This document shows positions 42,307 to 53,689 of a DNA stretch of 64,000 nucleotides, piece after piece. Numbering within the stretch: the first letter of the stretch is position 1; each line of letters opens with the position of its first letter. Origin of the DNA: Ophioderma brevispina (lineage: Eukaryota; Echinodermata; Ophiuroidea; Amphilepidida; Ophiodermatidae). The DNA is taken from the NCBI GenBank assembly GCA_023653785.1, contig JAMKCH010010158.1, positions 1 through 64,000 of the forward strand, written 5' to 3'. The notes below the pieces were generated by a model. It was given only the letters and a program-made list of their open reading frames with translations, ran no database searches and had not been told where the DNA came from. The translations under genes were made by a program, and so were the position numbers.

Positions 42307-45300
42307 TTTTGACTTTTGTCTTTACTGCATAGGACTGGGTGTCCCTTTGCTATTCTCATGAGTAATTCTCCTCCATTCTGGTCTGTCCTTTGCAATAGAT
42401 TCGGCATTTTTGAGGTCCAAGCCTGTGTCCTTGGGGATCTGTTCCTTCCCCTCGTGCGGTGGGGGCTACCGGCTTCCTTCCTACGCTTGTTGAAGTCTTC
42501 GTATAGGCTTGTAATGGTAATCTGTGTTCCAGCATCCTGACAACATGTCCAAACCACTTCAGCTCACCGTCTCCTGGTGACGCAGTTGCATCCGTGATGG
42601 TGCATGTGATGTTCAGACGCTGTCTCATTTCATCATTCTAATTTTGTCCAGAACGGTTCACTCCCTAGGATGGACCGGAGACATTCTCCTATCAAGCTTT
42701 CTAGCTTTTGGCAGTCATGTCTGCGCAAGACCCAGGAATCTGCTCATTAGGTGGACAGGGGAAGTTAAGCGAGGTATATTCTGACTTACTTTGAGCGATG
42801 TTGTGATGTCATGATTGCTCCACATGTATTCCTGAGTCTACCCGAATAGCATGCTGCCAGTCTTGTACGCCTCTTGATATCCTCCTTAACGAAGGATAAT
42901 ACTCCAAGAAAGACAAAAATCATTACTTTGTCAATAGGTGTCTGGTTAATTGTTAAGGGTGATGTCTCTTGGGTCATATCGGAACCTGATCGTACCATTT
43001 AGATGGGTTAATCTTCATTCCCCATTTGGGCAGGGCTTTTTCCGATTCTTCTGGATAGTGTAACTTTTTAAGACACATTTCCAGGCCAGGGTTGTATCTC
43101 GGCATAACGGGAATTGGGTGCTGATTTTCATCTCTCACCATTTGGATTCCAGAGACTAGGTTGTGAACTCTCTCATTACAAATTATAAGGAAAGAGATTG
43201 AAGAGGCATGGAGATAGACGGCATCCCTGTCTCACACCCACTAAGACTTGAACCAGGCAGTGAGTTGTCATCACCACTACATGAGCATGTGGTGTGCTCA
43301 CACATCTTTTCAATTAGGTGTACAAGCTTGCTGTCTACTCCAATTGAACTTAAGCATTTCCAGAGTGCCTCTCTCAAAATGGCATCAAATGCTGCTTAAA
43401 ATCTACAAAGTTCCAGTGTATAGGATTGCGTCTTTCTTGGGACTATCATGCTCAGCACTTGGGGAACAATAAATAAAGCATCAGTAGTACCTCTTGAGCT
43501 TCTAAATCACTTGTTCTCTCCAAGGTAGTCATCTATGGTGTCCTGGATCCGGTTCAGGATCCTTCTACAGAATACTTTCCCTGGAATGGACAGTAAGTAA
43601 TTGCTTATAGTTGGCGGGAATCTAGTTTCTCAACTTTCTTGTATACTGGAGTTCAGGCCCTTGCTCCAGTTTTCTGGAATTTCCCCTTCTACCAAAGCAA
43701 TGTTGATTATTTTCAACAGTAGCTTTCCATAGCTGGGGCCACTGCTTTCAGGGTTCAGCAGAGATTTTATCCAATCCACATGCTTTGTTATTTTTCAGGT
43801 TCTTAGGCCTCTTCTACTTCCTGTATTGAGAAAGGCATGCCTTTGAGTTACAAGTGCCAGGTTCTGGGATGGGTGAAGTACTTCCTTCTCTCTGGGGAAT
43901 CAGTGTGATGATGTTGGTTGAAAGGTTCTTCCCAGCACTTCATTACTGTATCGGAGCAGTTTTGAGGGAGCCAGGTTTGTCTTTGGCAGCGCTGGCAAGT
44001 TGCGGCTCTTTGCCCTCCTGCCTAGTCTACGGGGGACACACTTGAAGAGTTCATGGATGTTGTTCCTAGCATGTGCCATCTTCCATCTCTTTCTCTCAGT
44101 GTGGAGTAGTAGATGGACCTTCTTTGTGCAGTTGGGTTGTTCATCATTTGGATCCTTTGCTGTCTTCTTTGAGACATTGACTTTCTAACTTCATTCAGGG
44201 AGCCCCTTAATTTGCCGGGCCTATTTTCACACCCACTGGGTCTCTGTTATTTTATTGGTTGTTCCTTGAAGTTGGTCCATAGCTTCAAAACATCAGTGTC
44301 TTCTAATTGGAGGGAGTGGTCCAAAGGTACCCCCCTATCTTTGCCACAGAATTCTGCTGCAATTGTGAGGTCGCTGAATCGACTGACGTCATACCTCTTG
44401 GGTACCGTTGTTATACGTTTGGTTTTGGTAGGTATAAATTTCACCTTAGCAGCACAAGGTTGTGGTCTGAACCGACGTCGGCTGAGCGTAAGATCTGCAG
44501 TCTGAAAGGTTTTCAAGTGTCCTTTTGGGTAATGATGAAGTCAATCATGTTTCTATATGCCCACCATGGACGATGTCCATGTTGCCTTTCTACACTCTTT
44601 GTGTTGGAAGTAAGTATTGCATACATCCAGTTTGTGGAGTGTACAGAATTCCAGGAGCTTTTCTCCTCTGTCGTTGATTTTTCCAAGGTCCATATATACC
44701 CAATGTGGGTGGTCCATGCCTGGTATCTGTCCCTAAGTTTGGCATTGAATCCCCTTCAGGATGAGGCTTTCTTCTTAGGGATTCTCTGTGGAGCTGCAGG
44801 GTGTCATAGAACTCTGTTCTACTGTGGTCAAGATGTGGGGGCATAGACCTGGATGATGCTTACTATGCCTTCCTTCATATTAAATTTGGCTGTGATAATT
44901 CGTGGTGAGACTGCTTCATAGCTTTGTGGTGACAAAAACGGGAGAATGCTTTTGGGATCATCATGGATCCCTACTCATTCCGAGATGCAGTCACTTCGGA
45001 TAGACAGGGGATAGTAAAATTCTCTTTATTTTTGAGGGTCTCTTTTCCATTTAGGTGTGTTTCACATGACCATGATGTCTATTTCAAACCTTCTGGCTTC
45101 TTCCAGGAGAAATTTCCCAATGACCGTCATTTGCAGTGTTTTCACGTTCCAATTACCAATATTTTTGTGTGGAGCTCCCTTTTCTTGAGGCTTGCTCTAC
45201 AGTAGATTTCGTCAGATTCGGCTTACCCTTACATCTGTCGTGTGTGGTTGTTTGTCGACTTTTGACTTACCTTACGTGATTTTTTGTAGAGGTTCCTCCG

Positions 45301-45703
45301 CTGTCCTTATTCTGCTTAGAAGTTCGTCTGGGGGGGTGATTCTTCTGGTGCCTGTGGGGGTGGAACCCAATTATCCGGCAGATTCTTAGCACCTCTGCCA
45401 CTTCGTTGCCAACGAGCAGCCACCGGGTTGACTTGGGGCCTTAACGGGGGGGTCGACATTCATTTTTGGAGTTTACTCGTTAAGAGTGTTGACCTGATCT
45501 TGCACTACATACTGGCACACGGCCAATGACTTTCCAGTCGGGTGAAATGTTGTATTACTGAAAAGTACACGGTGGGTAGGCCAACCAGCCTTCTTATCTT
45601 AAACATATGATTAAGGGCCACCATGGTTGAGTTGACCTAAATACCTATGGACCTACTTAACTCAATACGAGTTAAAGGAAAGAGAGAAGGAGTAGTCACA
45701 GTA
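42307..45703 (-). mobile_element. APE-class LINE, about 3.4 kb, probably RTE-like, near full length
   Basis: Bounded by a 33-bp target duplication. The 3-prime end on the minus strand is A-rich (AAAGACAAAAGTCAAAA) next to the left copy. Minus-strand blocks in order: endonuclease start NIGNWNVKTLQMTV (45165); IITAKFNMKEGIVSIIQVYA-PT (44880); RYDVSRFSDLTIAAEF linker (44390); LKNNKACGLDKISAE (43790); FVDFK, then REALWKCLSSIGVDSKLVHL (43370); SPLTINQTPIDKV (42970); and a C-terminal KWFGHVVRM with QKCRIYCKGQTRMEE (42570-42370). A single ORF with APE endonuclease, reverse transcriptase and small size fits the RTE clade. The xADD catalytic box cannot be read; a deletion or errors lie near 43050-43130. 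All frames are broken into pieces. Confidence 0.8.
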
Positions 45704-45736
45704 GGCAAAAAGACTGAAAATTCAAATGAGCCTTGC
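45704..45736. repeat. Target-site duplication, right copy
   Basis: GGCAAAAAGACTGAAAATTC followed by AAATGAGCCTTGC, one mismatch to 42274-42306. Confidence 0.85.
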
Positions 45737-46435
45737 GCTTACATCAAACATTTTGAAAACTTATTTTATGTTGATATCTATTTTAGAAGAGCCAAATTAT
45801 TATATTTAACACAAAACCAGCAGTTTTAGGGAATCCTGTATTTTTTACGGGTGTTGCAAAATACACGCCATTTTCCCATAGAGTTTGTACTATACAGTAA
45901 AGGTTTAGCAATGTCCACGTTGAAATTGTTTGTTTTCAGCACATAAAGGGTTAATTATTTTTAATGTTACTAATAATTGTTTACTTACATATATGTGTGA
46001 ACTTATATCAGCAAAAGAAAATCGCTTTGGTTCTTTGATTTTTAAAAATATTCTCAGATGACTTCCGTTAGTGCCCAAGGGGGGGTCCCTGAGACCCCCA
46101 CTAATCAACTCTTTAACGGCTTGGCCGATTTTAATTATTTTGGTATGAAAAGAAGCGCATTTAAAAAGTCAGACAATTACAAAAAAAAATGGCGCAAAAA
46201 TCCCACGCGTAAAGTGGCCAGCCCGAAAACAAATATCCACTTAAGTGTTAAAGAAAATGGTTAACTTTTAAGAAATGAATTCTCTATATTTAATTTAAAC
46301 ATTAAAAGTATAGGGAAAAATGACATATATATATCTAAAACTGCCTAATACAGAGTAAGAAAAGATTTAATCAAATCTACGTCGTACACCTAATTATAAT
46401 CTTGTTTTATTTTGAGAACCAAATAAACATAATAG

Positions 46436-47720
46436 TCGGTGTCATATACAGGGCTCATACATCCATTGACTATTACATTGATGAAATTAATCCAATTTCG
46501 AAAGCTATTATGAAGGAAAATTAGGAAACTACCTCATGGGAGATTTTAACATAGACTTATTGAAAGAAGAATCACATACAGCAACTTATTACTATTTAAA
46601 TATGATCGTATCACTTTCACTTTTACCGGCGATTACTACGCCTACTAGAATCATTGATCACAGTGCAGCTATTGATCACTAACAATAAGAACGTGTCTTC
46701 TCTGATAGTAGTCAATGATGTAACTTACCATTTTCCAACTATTCTTTCGTCGTGTATTGATTTAAAAAGGAAAACCGAGAATTCTGAAAGTCATGTTTAT
46801 ATAAGATATACACAAAGAGTAATATTATACATTTGAAGCAAAGACTATCCAAGGTAAATTCGTCTGAAACGCTACATAGCGACGATGTCAATGATAATTA
46901 CAGACGGTTTATTTCAATACTTAATGATTCGATACATGAATGCATATGCATACCATTAAAAAGGATAAATATAATAGAAAAAACAGAAAAAGACCCAATA
47001 TCTCCGTGGATAAAACAAGATTATTAAAAAGTATTGATAATAACAACAAATTATACAAAACATATAAGCACTGTCCCACTGAAGATAACTTGAGTAAGTA
47101 CACAATTTATATTAACAAACTACATAATCTTACGAGACAGGCTAAAAAGGGAATATTATGAGACGAAATTTTAACAAATTAAAAATGATATGAAGCAAAA
47201 TTGGAAAAACACTAAAATATCTTTGGTCGCAAAAATCACCTTGTAAACAAACACTATTCAGAAATGAAAATGGTGAAGTTATAAATGACACACAGAGAAT
47301 TTCAGACGACTTCAACAAATTTTTCATCAATGTTGGACACAATCTAGTATCAAGAACTGAACGTGGAAATAAAAAATTTAATGAATACCCGTAAAATTCA
47401 ATGCAAAACAACATTTTGTCTATCGCCTATACTAGAAAATGAAATTGAAGAAAAAAATCATTGATAATTTCGATCCCAACAAACTTCCGATTACGGAATT
47501 AATAATTTACTAGTTAAAACAAATAGGAAACGAAATTATAATAATAATTTATACGATTACAAAAGGAATTGCGCCTGATGACTTAAAATAGGCTAAAGTG
47601 TCCTCTCTCAAAAAGGACCAAGCTGGAAAGTATTCAACTATATCGTCTTGTTTCGGTTTTCAATTTTGCATTGCTTCTCCAAAATTTTAGAGTGACTTGT
47701 ATTTGACAAATGTTCATCTT
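46436..47720 (+). pseudogene. Jockey/CR1-superfamily LINE remnant
   Basis: Plus-strand blocks in shifting frames: GVIYRPHTSIDYYIDEINP and NYLMGDFNIDLLKEESHTAT (endonuclease, with the GDFN box), LLPAITTPTRI, VNDVTYHFPTILSS (altered SDH-P region), KDPISPWIKQD, LLKSIDNNNKLYKTYKHCPT, LHNLTRQAKKG, LFRNENGEVINDTQRISDDF, and finally AKVSSLKKDQAGKYSTIS, which is the K-GD---NYRPIS start of the reverse transcriptase in worn form. The polymerase core is absent. The 60- and 73-codon open frames at 46654-47161 are pieces of it. Confidence 0.75.
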
Positions 47721-47759
47721 TTATTGATATAAGTAACATTTTAATTGGAGAAGCAATTC

Positions 47760-47800
47760 AAAGTGTTCGTATATATATATATATATATGTGCGTGTGTGT
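47760..47800. repeat. TA/TG microsatellite
   Basis: (TA)n at about 47769-47788 followed by GTGCGTGTGTGT. Confidence 0.9.
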
Positions 47801-48005
47801 CCATTAAATCCATAAATGCCATATTAAAATCACGAGGCAGATCCCGCTGCCTCCTTTTTTTAGCGCTAAGAGAGAGACGGGATGATAGAGGGGGAGGAGA
47901 GGATAGGGGGGAAGAACAAAATGACTTGTAATCTGACTATCACCGCAATAAAAGGAGGCGCGGAATTTTTGTGTTCTTAGGAGCACTTTCCCGGTAAACA
48001 CAAGG
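47800..48005. repeat. Dispersed repeat R8, copy 1
   Basis: CCATTAAATCC-TAAATGCCAT, AAATCACGAGGCAGATC and, inverted in function but same order, AGGAGCACTTTCCC-GTAAACA recur at 57405-57525 in part. There the AGTGCTCCTAGA and TTTACGGGGAAAG words are in the opposite orientation relative to the first half, so the two copies have different arrangements. Confidence 0.5.
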
Positions 48006-48474
48006 CAGGGGTGGCAACAATGGCATTCAGGGAAAGGGATATAAAATGTACATGCAACGCAATTTAAATGTCAAATGAAGCGTTCAAAGGAACAGATGAC
48101 GCTGTAAAAGCATAGCATGTTAGTGGTATGGGTCGACTTTAATAAAATATGATCTCCGAGCTTTTGGAAATTACATTTGCGAATTAATAATATACCACTC
48201 TACTAAAAACACACACCTTTTCCAATCAACGTCACGTACGAAAGCACATCCGACATCTTTTCAAATTAAATACTTAGGATGTCCTTGAAGGCACTTGAAA
48301 TATTAAACATTATCTCATTACGCCTTTTGGCTTCTTTTAAATCATGCCTCAGATAGTAGAGGCAAAAGAGAAATTGAATACCAGTTTCAACATCAACAGG
48401 ATTTCTTTTCAAATAAAATGCAGTAATTTAGCAATATACCAGTAACCCACATCTTAACACTTAAGTGCTAAGGT

Positions 48475-48560
48475 GTTTTCACTCGCGATGGTGCCCCAAG
48501 GAAACCACTTTACCGAGGGAATTTTCAAGTGAAACTCATACCACCTTTGAGGGGTCATAA
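48475..48560. repeat. Dispersed repeat R7, copy 2
   Basis: TTTCACTCGCGATGGTGCCC, CAAGGAAACCACTTTACCGA, GGGAATTTTCAAGTGAAA and GGGGTCATAAG match 42060-42190. Confidence 0.6.
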
Positions 48561-48789
48561 GAAAAGACGTCTGGAAATTAGGGTCAAATCATTGTTGTCA
48601 AAATGCGTCATGTTGATGTTTATATCTGCTCTTGGAGGATCATTTTACATATTTATCCTACACATTACCGTTTGGTACATTCTTATATTTTTCTGTGAAT
48701 TAAGATTATAGTACGATAGAAAAGTGTGCACTTTCAGCTTTCAATTGCTTTTTTGGTTTGAAATAAATAGAACATTTCGTTCAAATTTT

Positions 48790-48925
48790 ACTTCGATTTT
48801 AACGCCATGATCCGTCCTCCGCTGAACATAAACACTCCGGAGTGGTTTTATTATTCAATTGTTTTGTTTACCCATATAGGCGCTGATTTGGGCTGAATCA
48901 TTTCGGGTGAGGACTTTACAACCAT
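48790..48925 (+). repeat. Dispersed repeat R5, copy 3
   Basis: ATTGTTTTGTTTACCCATATAG, split as ATTGTTTTG and TTTACCCATATAG, GCGCTGATTTGG-CTGAATCATTTC and GGTGAGGAC align with 34480-34535; the 5-prime half is more diverged. Confidence 0.6.
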
Positions 48926-49506
48926 ACAAAAATATAAATTTTGACAAACTTAGTGGCGCACTATTTTCAGAATGTCTTTAAAGAGACATCAGAGATTTCT
49001 TGGGAAGGACGCCCTCAATCCTTTGACAAAGCCATATCTTGGCATGTACACGTAGCATACATCCAAATTAAAAAGTACATCAAACGAATAAGGCAAAAAA
49101 AAATTCGTTCTGAAACTAAGCGATTTTTGTATTGTCCTGACAAGTAAATTTACACAGTGGCCTATAGGGTCACAGATAAATGCACAGATATACTGAAATA
49201 CACAAATATACAAATTAAAACAGTCAATTGGAACTTTCGGCATAGATTTTACTTTATTTTGTTGTCCTTTGTGGAATCAGTGGCAAAAAGGGTCTTTTCC
49301 CGAAACTCATTCGTAAATCTACGGGAATAATATGTCATGACTGAGTGGATCAATTTGTCCAAAGCGCTGGTATAGGACATACGCACGAGTAAGTATACAC
49401 TTAGGGTTAGTACGAGATTGGAGAACGGACCCCCGAAATGGTCCTGATCATCACCTGGTCTCTGATTTTTTTTAAAACAAAATACAGTGGTACAATTTTC
49501 AAGTGA

Positions 49507-49977
49507 ATGCTAATTTTAGATGGTGCTTATGTAGGCAAAATGTCTATTTTTAAATCGAGCTTGATTCAAACTTCCTTGAACATTTTAGCAATATTCCCAT
49601 TACCACCTGTTTATATGTTTGTGAGAATACACCTACCTGTAAAGACAATTGAAATGGAAGTCATCGAATCCAACCTCATTGTGGTGTTCTCGGCTAGTGT
49701 AAAGGCTAGTGCCGATTACAAGTCTGTTATAGATAATAAAAAGGCACGTTGCTACAATTTATTGTCAGACACGGTATTTATCAAGAATGCGTTTAGAACT
49801 GTTGAGACTAGTATCAATTACAAGTCTGTTACGGATAATAAAACACATGTAGCTATTATTTGCGCCTATCAAACCATGACTCTCAGACGGTATTTGTCAG
49901 CGAAGCATTCACTTAAAGGGAAATTCAAGGAAAGGCTCACCTCCAGAATCATTGGAGGATTATGTTGTAGAGGATAG
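49507..49977 (+). CDS. 156-codon open frame spanning a tandem duplication, unknown
   Basis: Among the longest uninterrupted frames outside the DIRS element. It reads MLILDGAYVGKMSIFKSSLI at the start. Within it a segment is duplicated in frame: SADYKSVIDNKKARCYNL against SINYKSVTDNKTHVAII, followed by SDTVFIKNAF against RRYLSAKHS-like text. The DNA repeat is about 120 bp (49691-49809 and 49810-49920). A hydrophobic stretch (ILAIFPLPPVYMFVRI) lies near residue 28. I do not recognise a domain and see no clear splice borders. It may be an exon, a transposon scrap or a chance frame; the repeat unit being near a multiple of three keeps it open. Confidence 0.25.
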   Translation: MLILDGAYVGKMSIFKSSLIQTSLNILAIFPLPPVYMFVRIHLPVKTIEMEVIESNLIVVFSASVKASADYKSVIDNKKARCYNLLSDTVFIKNAFRTVETSINYKSVTDNKTHVAIICAYQTMTLRRYLSAKHSLKGKFKERLTSRIIGGLCCRG

Positions 49978-50814
49978 CAAATTAAAGGCTGACTCAGAGA
50001 TTTCAAAATATTTTTTTTTTTTGTATATTAAGTAAAAATAGCCAACTTGATCTAAAGATATTCACCTAAAAGGACCAATTCCAAAGTTTGAGATGAATCA
50101 GATTTTTCGTTTTGATACACCAAGCATTTATGAATAGTACATGTATAACAGTGCCATAGGATACTGTGTATAACAAAATTTTATAACAAAGTTGTGATTT
50201 TCTATATGAAGGACTTCGTTTTGAGCTTAACAATTTCACACAGTGATTAGTATATGGACAAGCATTATATATATGCAAAAAAACACGATTTGTCTGAAAA
50301 TTGAGGGCGCCCTCCCCGAGAAATCTCTGAATCAGCCTTAAACTTGCTATATCCCACATGCAGTGTTTATTCTATATTATGTAACAATTTGGAACGTTGT
50401 ATTTTTTTTCTAGATCCAGTGGATATTTGATATGATAGAATAGACCTCGAACAAATGATGGTATATTATTCAATCATTCCAATCATTCTTTATTCATAAC
50501 AAACATACAAAGAACGCACAGAAAACTCGGGACACGGTTTTCGAAGTCCCAAACGCTGGCAGCATATAGACATCGCAGAAACATTACAATAAAATATTTA
50601 CTACAAGTATAAAAATTACGGAGATGGAGCAGAAGCAAGCGGGGACTTCTGAATATTAAAGGAACTCATAATTAAAAATAAGGACAATTTTCCTTAACAG
50701 GCCTATTCCGTGTGCTCCAAATGGCATACTAGCTGGAAAGGAGAGCAAGCTACATGAGGTTCTTTTTAGGGTCTTTTCCCGGGTCTTTACTTGTTTTGTG
50801 CTGGTTTGAAAATT

Positions 50815-51035
50815 TATTTTAGACGTTGCTCTTCATCGGGTGAGAAGAGGCAATGTATACCAATTTCGATACAAGTGACACACATCTTTTTCATCGAGAG
50901 TTTGGGTAAGATGGGCGTATTTCGATTGTTTGTTATCAAGTGCTTTATTGATGTTAGTTTCCAAAGGAACAGTGAGGTCAATACTCTCAATGGAAACTCC
51001 ATGTTGCAAAACAACCATCATCAAACTTGGGATCA
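50815..51035 (-). pseudogene. Retroelement post-polymerase scrap
   Basis: The minus strand reads ESIDLTVPLETNINKALDNK, QSKYAHLTQTLDEK and, after a shift, CIEIGIHCLFSPDEEQRLK. The sequence IDLTVP---NI---EKI-KYA-L with a later VEIG-type block resembles the segment that follows reverse transcriptase in several LINE families. It is isolated; no other part is nearby. Confidence 0.4.
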
Positions 51036-51039
51036 GTGA

Positions 51040-52400
51040 CCTAAATGTAAGAGGAGTTGACCATCCACGTTTTGAAAGACATGAAATGTGAGTATCGATT
51101 CTTGCAGAAACTGAGATTTATAGCTTATATAATACGATTCACTATCGTGTTATGTCGCCAGGTTAGATGGCCCTGCTCAAAAGAAACAGGATACGAATTG
51201 AGAACGTGATTGAGCGTCTCGTTGTTACCACATAACTTACAGTTTACAGTTGTCATTTACCCAAGTTACGGAGGTTACTCAGAGTGGGCAAACAGTAGAT
51301 GAGGCACGAACAGAAAACCTTACACCCCTAACGGAAGGGACAAATAAATAGAGAAACTAAATAAAGGAAAAGTTACTAAGAGTAAAAGAAACAGGTAACT
51401 CAGAAAGAGTGAAATATGCAGAAAATTGTGGAAACAGTGAAAAGAAAATGTTGCCAAAGGAAGAGGACCAGTAACGTTCTAAAGCTTCATTTACAAATAT
51501 TTGAAAATGAAAGGGACCGAAAACAAGACAAAATGTATGTAAGAAGTCAAGAATGAACAACCAGTAAAATAGGAAACATATTACTTCTAAGAGATCAGAA
51601 CTATTAGAAATTTGTCATGATGCTACTTGGAACAAAGAACAATCGCATGAGAAAAATCAAAACCACACTCGCCAACACTGCGAGCAGAGAAGGGGGGGAA
51701 GATTGTTAAAATGCAAAATAAAAGAACAACAAAGCAAAGAACTGACGAAAATTATAAAGTGGATATCATGAGAAATAATCCACACAATATGGAATCATAA
51801 GTACCAAAGTTTTTGTTGACTCACCTGTATATATACCCTATATATAGATATAACATAATATATATAATATATAGATATATAAATTATATATATTATATAG
51901 GAACTATATATCGTCGTGGTCACGGACATAGTGTCGAATCTGATTTGTTGTTCAAATTGAGTTAATAGCTGATTCTGGTGCTATTATATTACTCTTTTAA
52001 TTGTTACCCAACAATAAACGTGAAATTACATTTCTAAACCAAAATAGCCACAGTCGAAAACACGCATTTGTATTAAAACGGGTTTCACAAAAACAATCGA
52101 ATACGTATCGATAGCTTTGCGTTGTACAAAATATCTTAAAGGACACAGTTAAATGTGAAACGAATTCGTATTTAAGATGGGACAAAGAGTGTTACTTCAG
52201 TGATCAACAAGCGAGTGAAAATATACCTTTCTATGTTACATGAGGGATGGGTAGTTAATTTCACATTTTAATTTTGTGTTTAATTCCGTTACTTGTACTA
52301 TTGAAACTATACGGTCTGTGCGTCTGAAAAAAGAATTAGCAAGTTTTATAGGTTTTAACATTTGTAAAAAAAAAACCAAATTATATTTTTTTTATTCGTT
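51040..52400. other. No gene; includes (TA)n tract
   Basis: AT-rich DNA. A TATATA-rich tract with several GATATA interruptions occupies about 51830-51915. Short frames only. Confidence 0.4.
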
Positions 52401-52402
52401 TT

Positions 52403-52428
52403 TGGGGGGGGGGGGGGGGGGGGGGGGC
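52403..52428. repeat. Long poly-G run
   Basis: About 24 consecutive G after a T-run. Such a length is unusual and prone to slippage in replication and sequencing. A second smaller A/C junction with C9 lies at 54645-54675. Confidence 0.9.
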
Positions 52429-52934
52429 ATAGTGACATTTAACCCTTCGTATTACCAAAGGGGAGGGGAGTTACCACCAGTTGTAAACTGTCCCTCGGTG
52501 CCCAAAAACGTTTTAAAAAAACTTCGTTAAGTCGTCCATATATTATTTTACATCCTTCTGCTAATTTTTGCGATCGAAACCCAAATGTGAAGATAGGACA
52601 TCAACGGGGGAGAGCGTCGAAGTCGATGGTCGGTAGTGGTTCGACTACCTCTACCGGATAACCAATTATTGAAATGCCAGCATTTCTGATTGTCAGTTAA
52701 CTGCCATTATTCTGCAATAACGAGCCGCTAATGGCATTTTCTTATCATTTATTTTCATAATCAGCATACAAAAACACAATAAGGCATGTGAACTGAAAAC
52801 CTATACAAACAAACAAAATAAACAATCAATTTTTTTTAAGTAATAGAAATAGAATAAAGGTTTGTAGATCATCAGGGAACATAACGTTCCTCGGGCGGGG
52901 AAAAAAATAAAAATATTTTTTTTATATTATTTAG

Positions 52935-53235
52935 TTTTTCCGACCTGAGACCTTATTCGCCTATAAATGATACTGCATTACCCTGTAGTCATAGATCATT
53001 TGTTTAAATATGGTGCACTGTATGGCTCTAAAAGTTATATGTGAATAAAAACTAGTCATTTTCCACATCATTTGGGTCCAAAACCCGCATGAAAATCCAA
53101 TTCCACCTTTTTTAGGGCACAATCATTTGTTTTTTAACTATGATGTGTGTGTGGAAATGACATTTGCCAACTTGTGAACTTGACGTCAGTGTGACGCCAA
53201 CTAGGTATGTTGGTACAGCAGTAGAAAAACGGTGG
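52935..53235 (-). mobile_element. M1 MITE, partial reverse-orientation copy
   Basis: The reverse complement shares AACCCGCATGAAAATCCAAT-type text, ACTAGTCATTTTCCA, TGTGTGTGGAAATGACA, GACGTCAGTGTGACG and TATGTTGGTAC with M1. Both termini are missing or worn. Confidence 0.65.
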
Positions 53236-53689
53236 GACAATGTATACAGGTATTCCAAAATCGAAATCATTGAATTCTCGGGGTGTTTTAACACCCACCC
53301 TAGTAAAACCGGTTACAAAAAAAAGGCTTAGTAAACATATTGCGAAATAGTTTGGATTTTCTTTATGTTAACTTGGATATTCTGCAACATAAATAAATTA
53401 CTATATTAGACATCATTTAAAAACTCGCCTTCTTTCAGGAACAAATTGATATTTTCTTTGGGGAAGGTGTTTGTATAAGCGTCAGTGCCTCTAAATTGTT
53501 GAGATTATGTTAGATTTTATGGTAATATTACCCATTTCATTGTTAATGTCGTTTCAAGTTGTGGTATATATTTTAGCGTGTAATATTTAAAAGCCGGGTT
53601 AAAAGATAGGAATATAATAGCGACGGCGGCCATAACTTAATAGACGTAACAATCGTGCATCTAGTGATAAAAGCAAGGGATTTGTATAC

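Noticed and set aside
43183..43472. Plus-strand frames over the LINE (for example 43208-43399 and 44307-44846)
   Set aside because: The minus strand of the same region carries the recognisable endonuclease and reverse transcriptase blocks; the plus frames are shadows.
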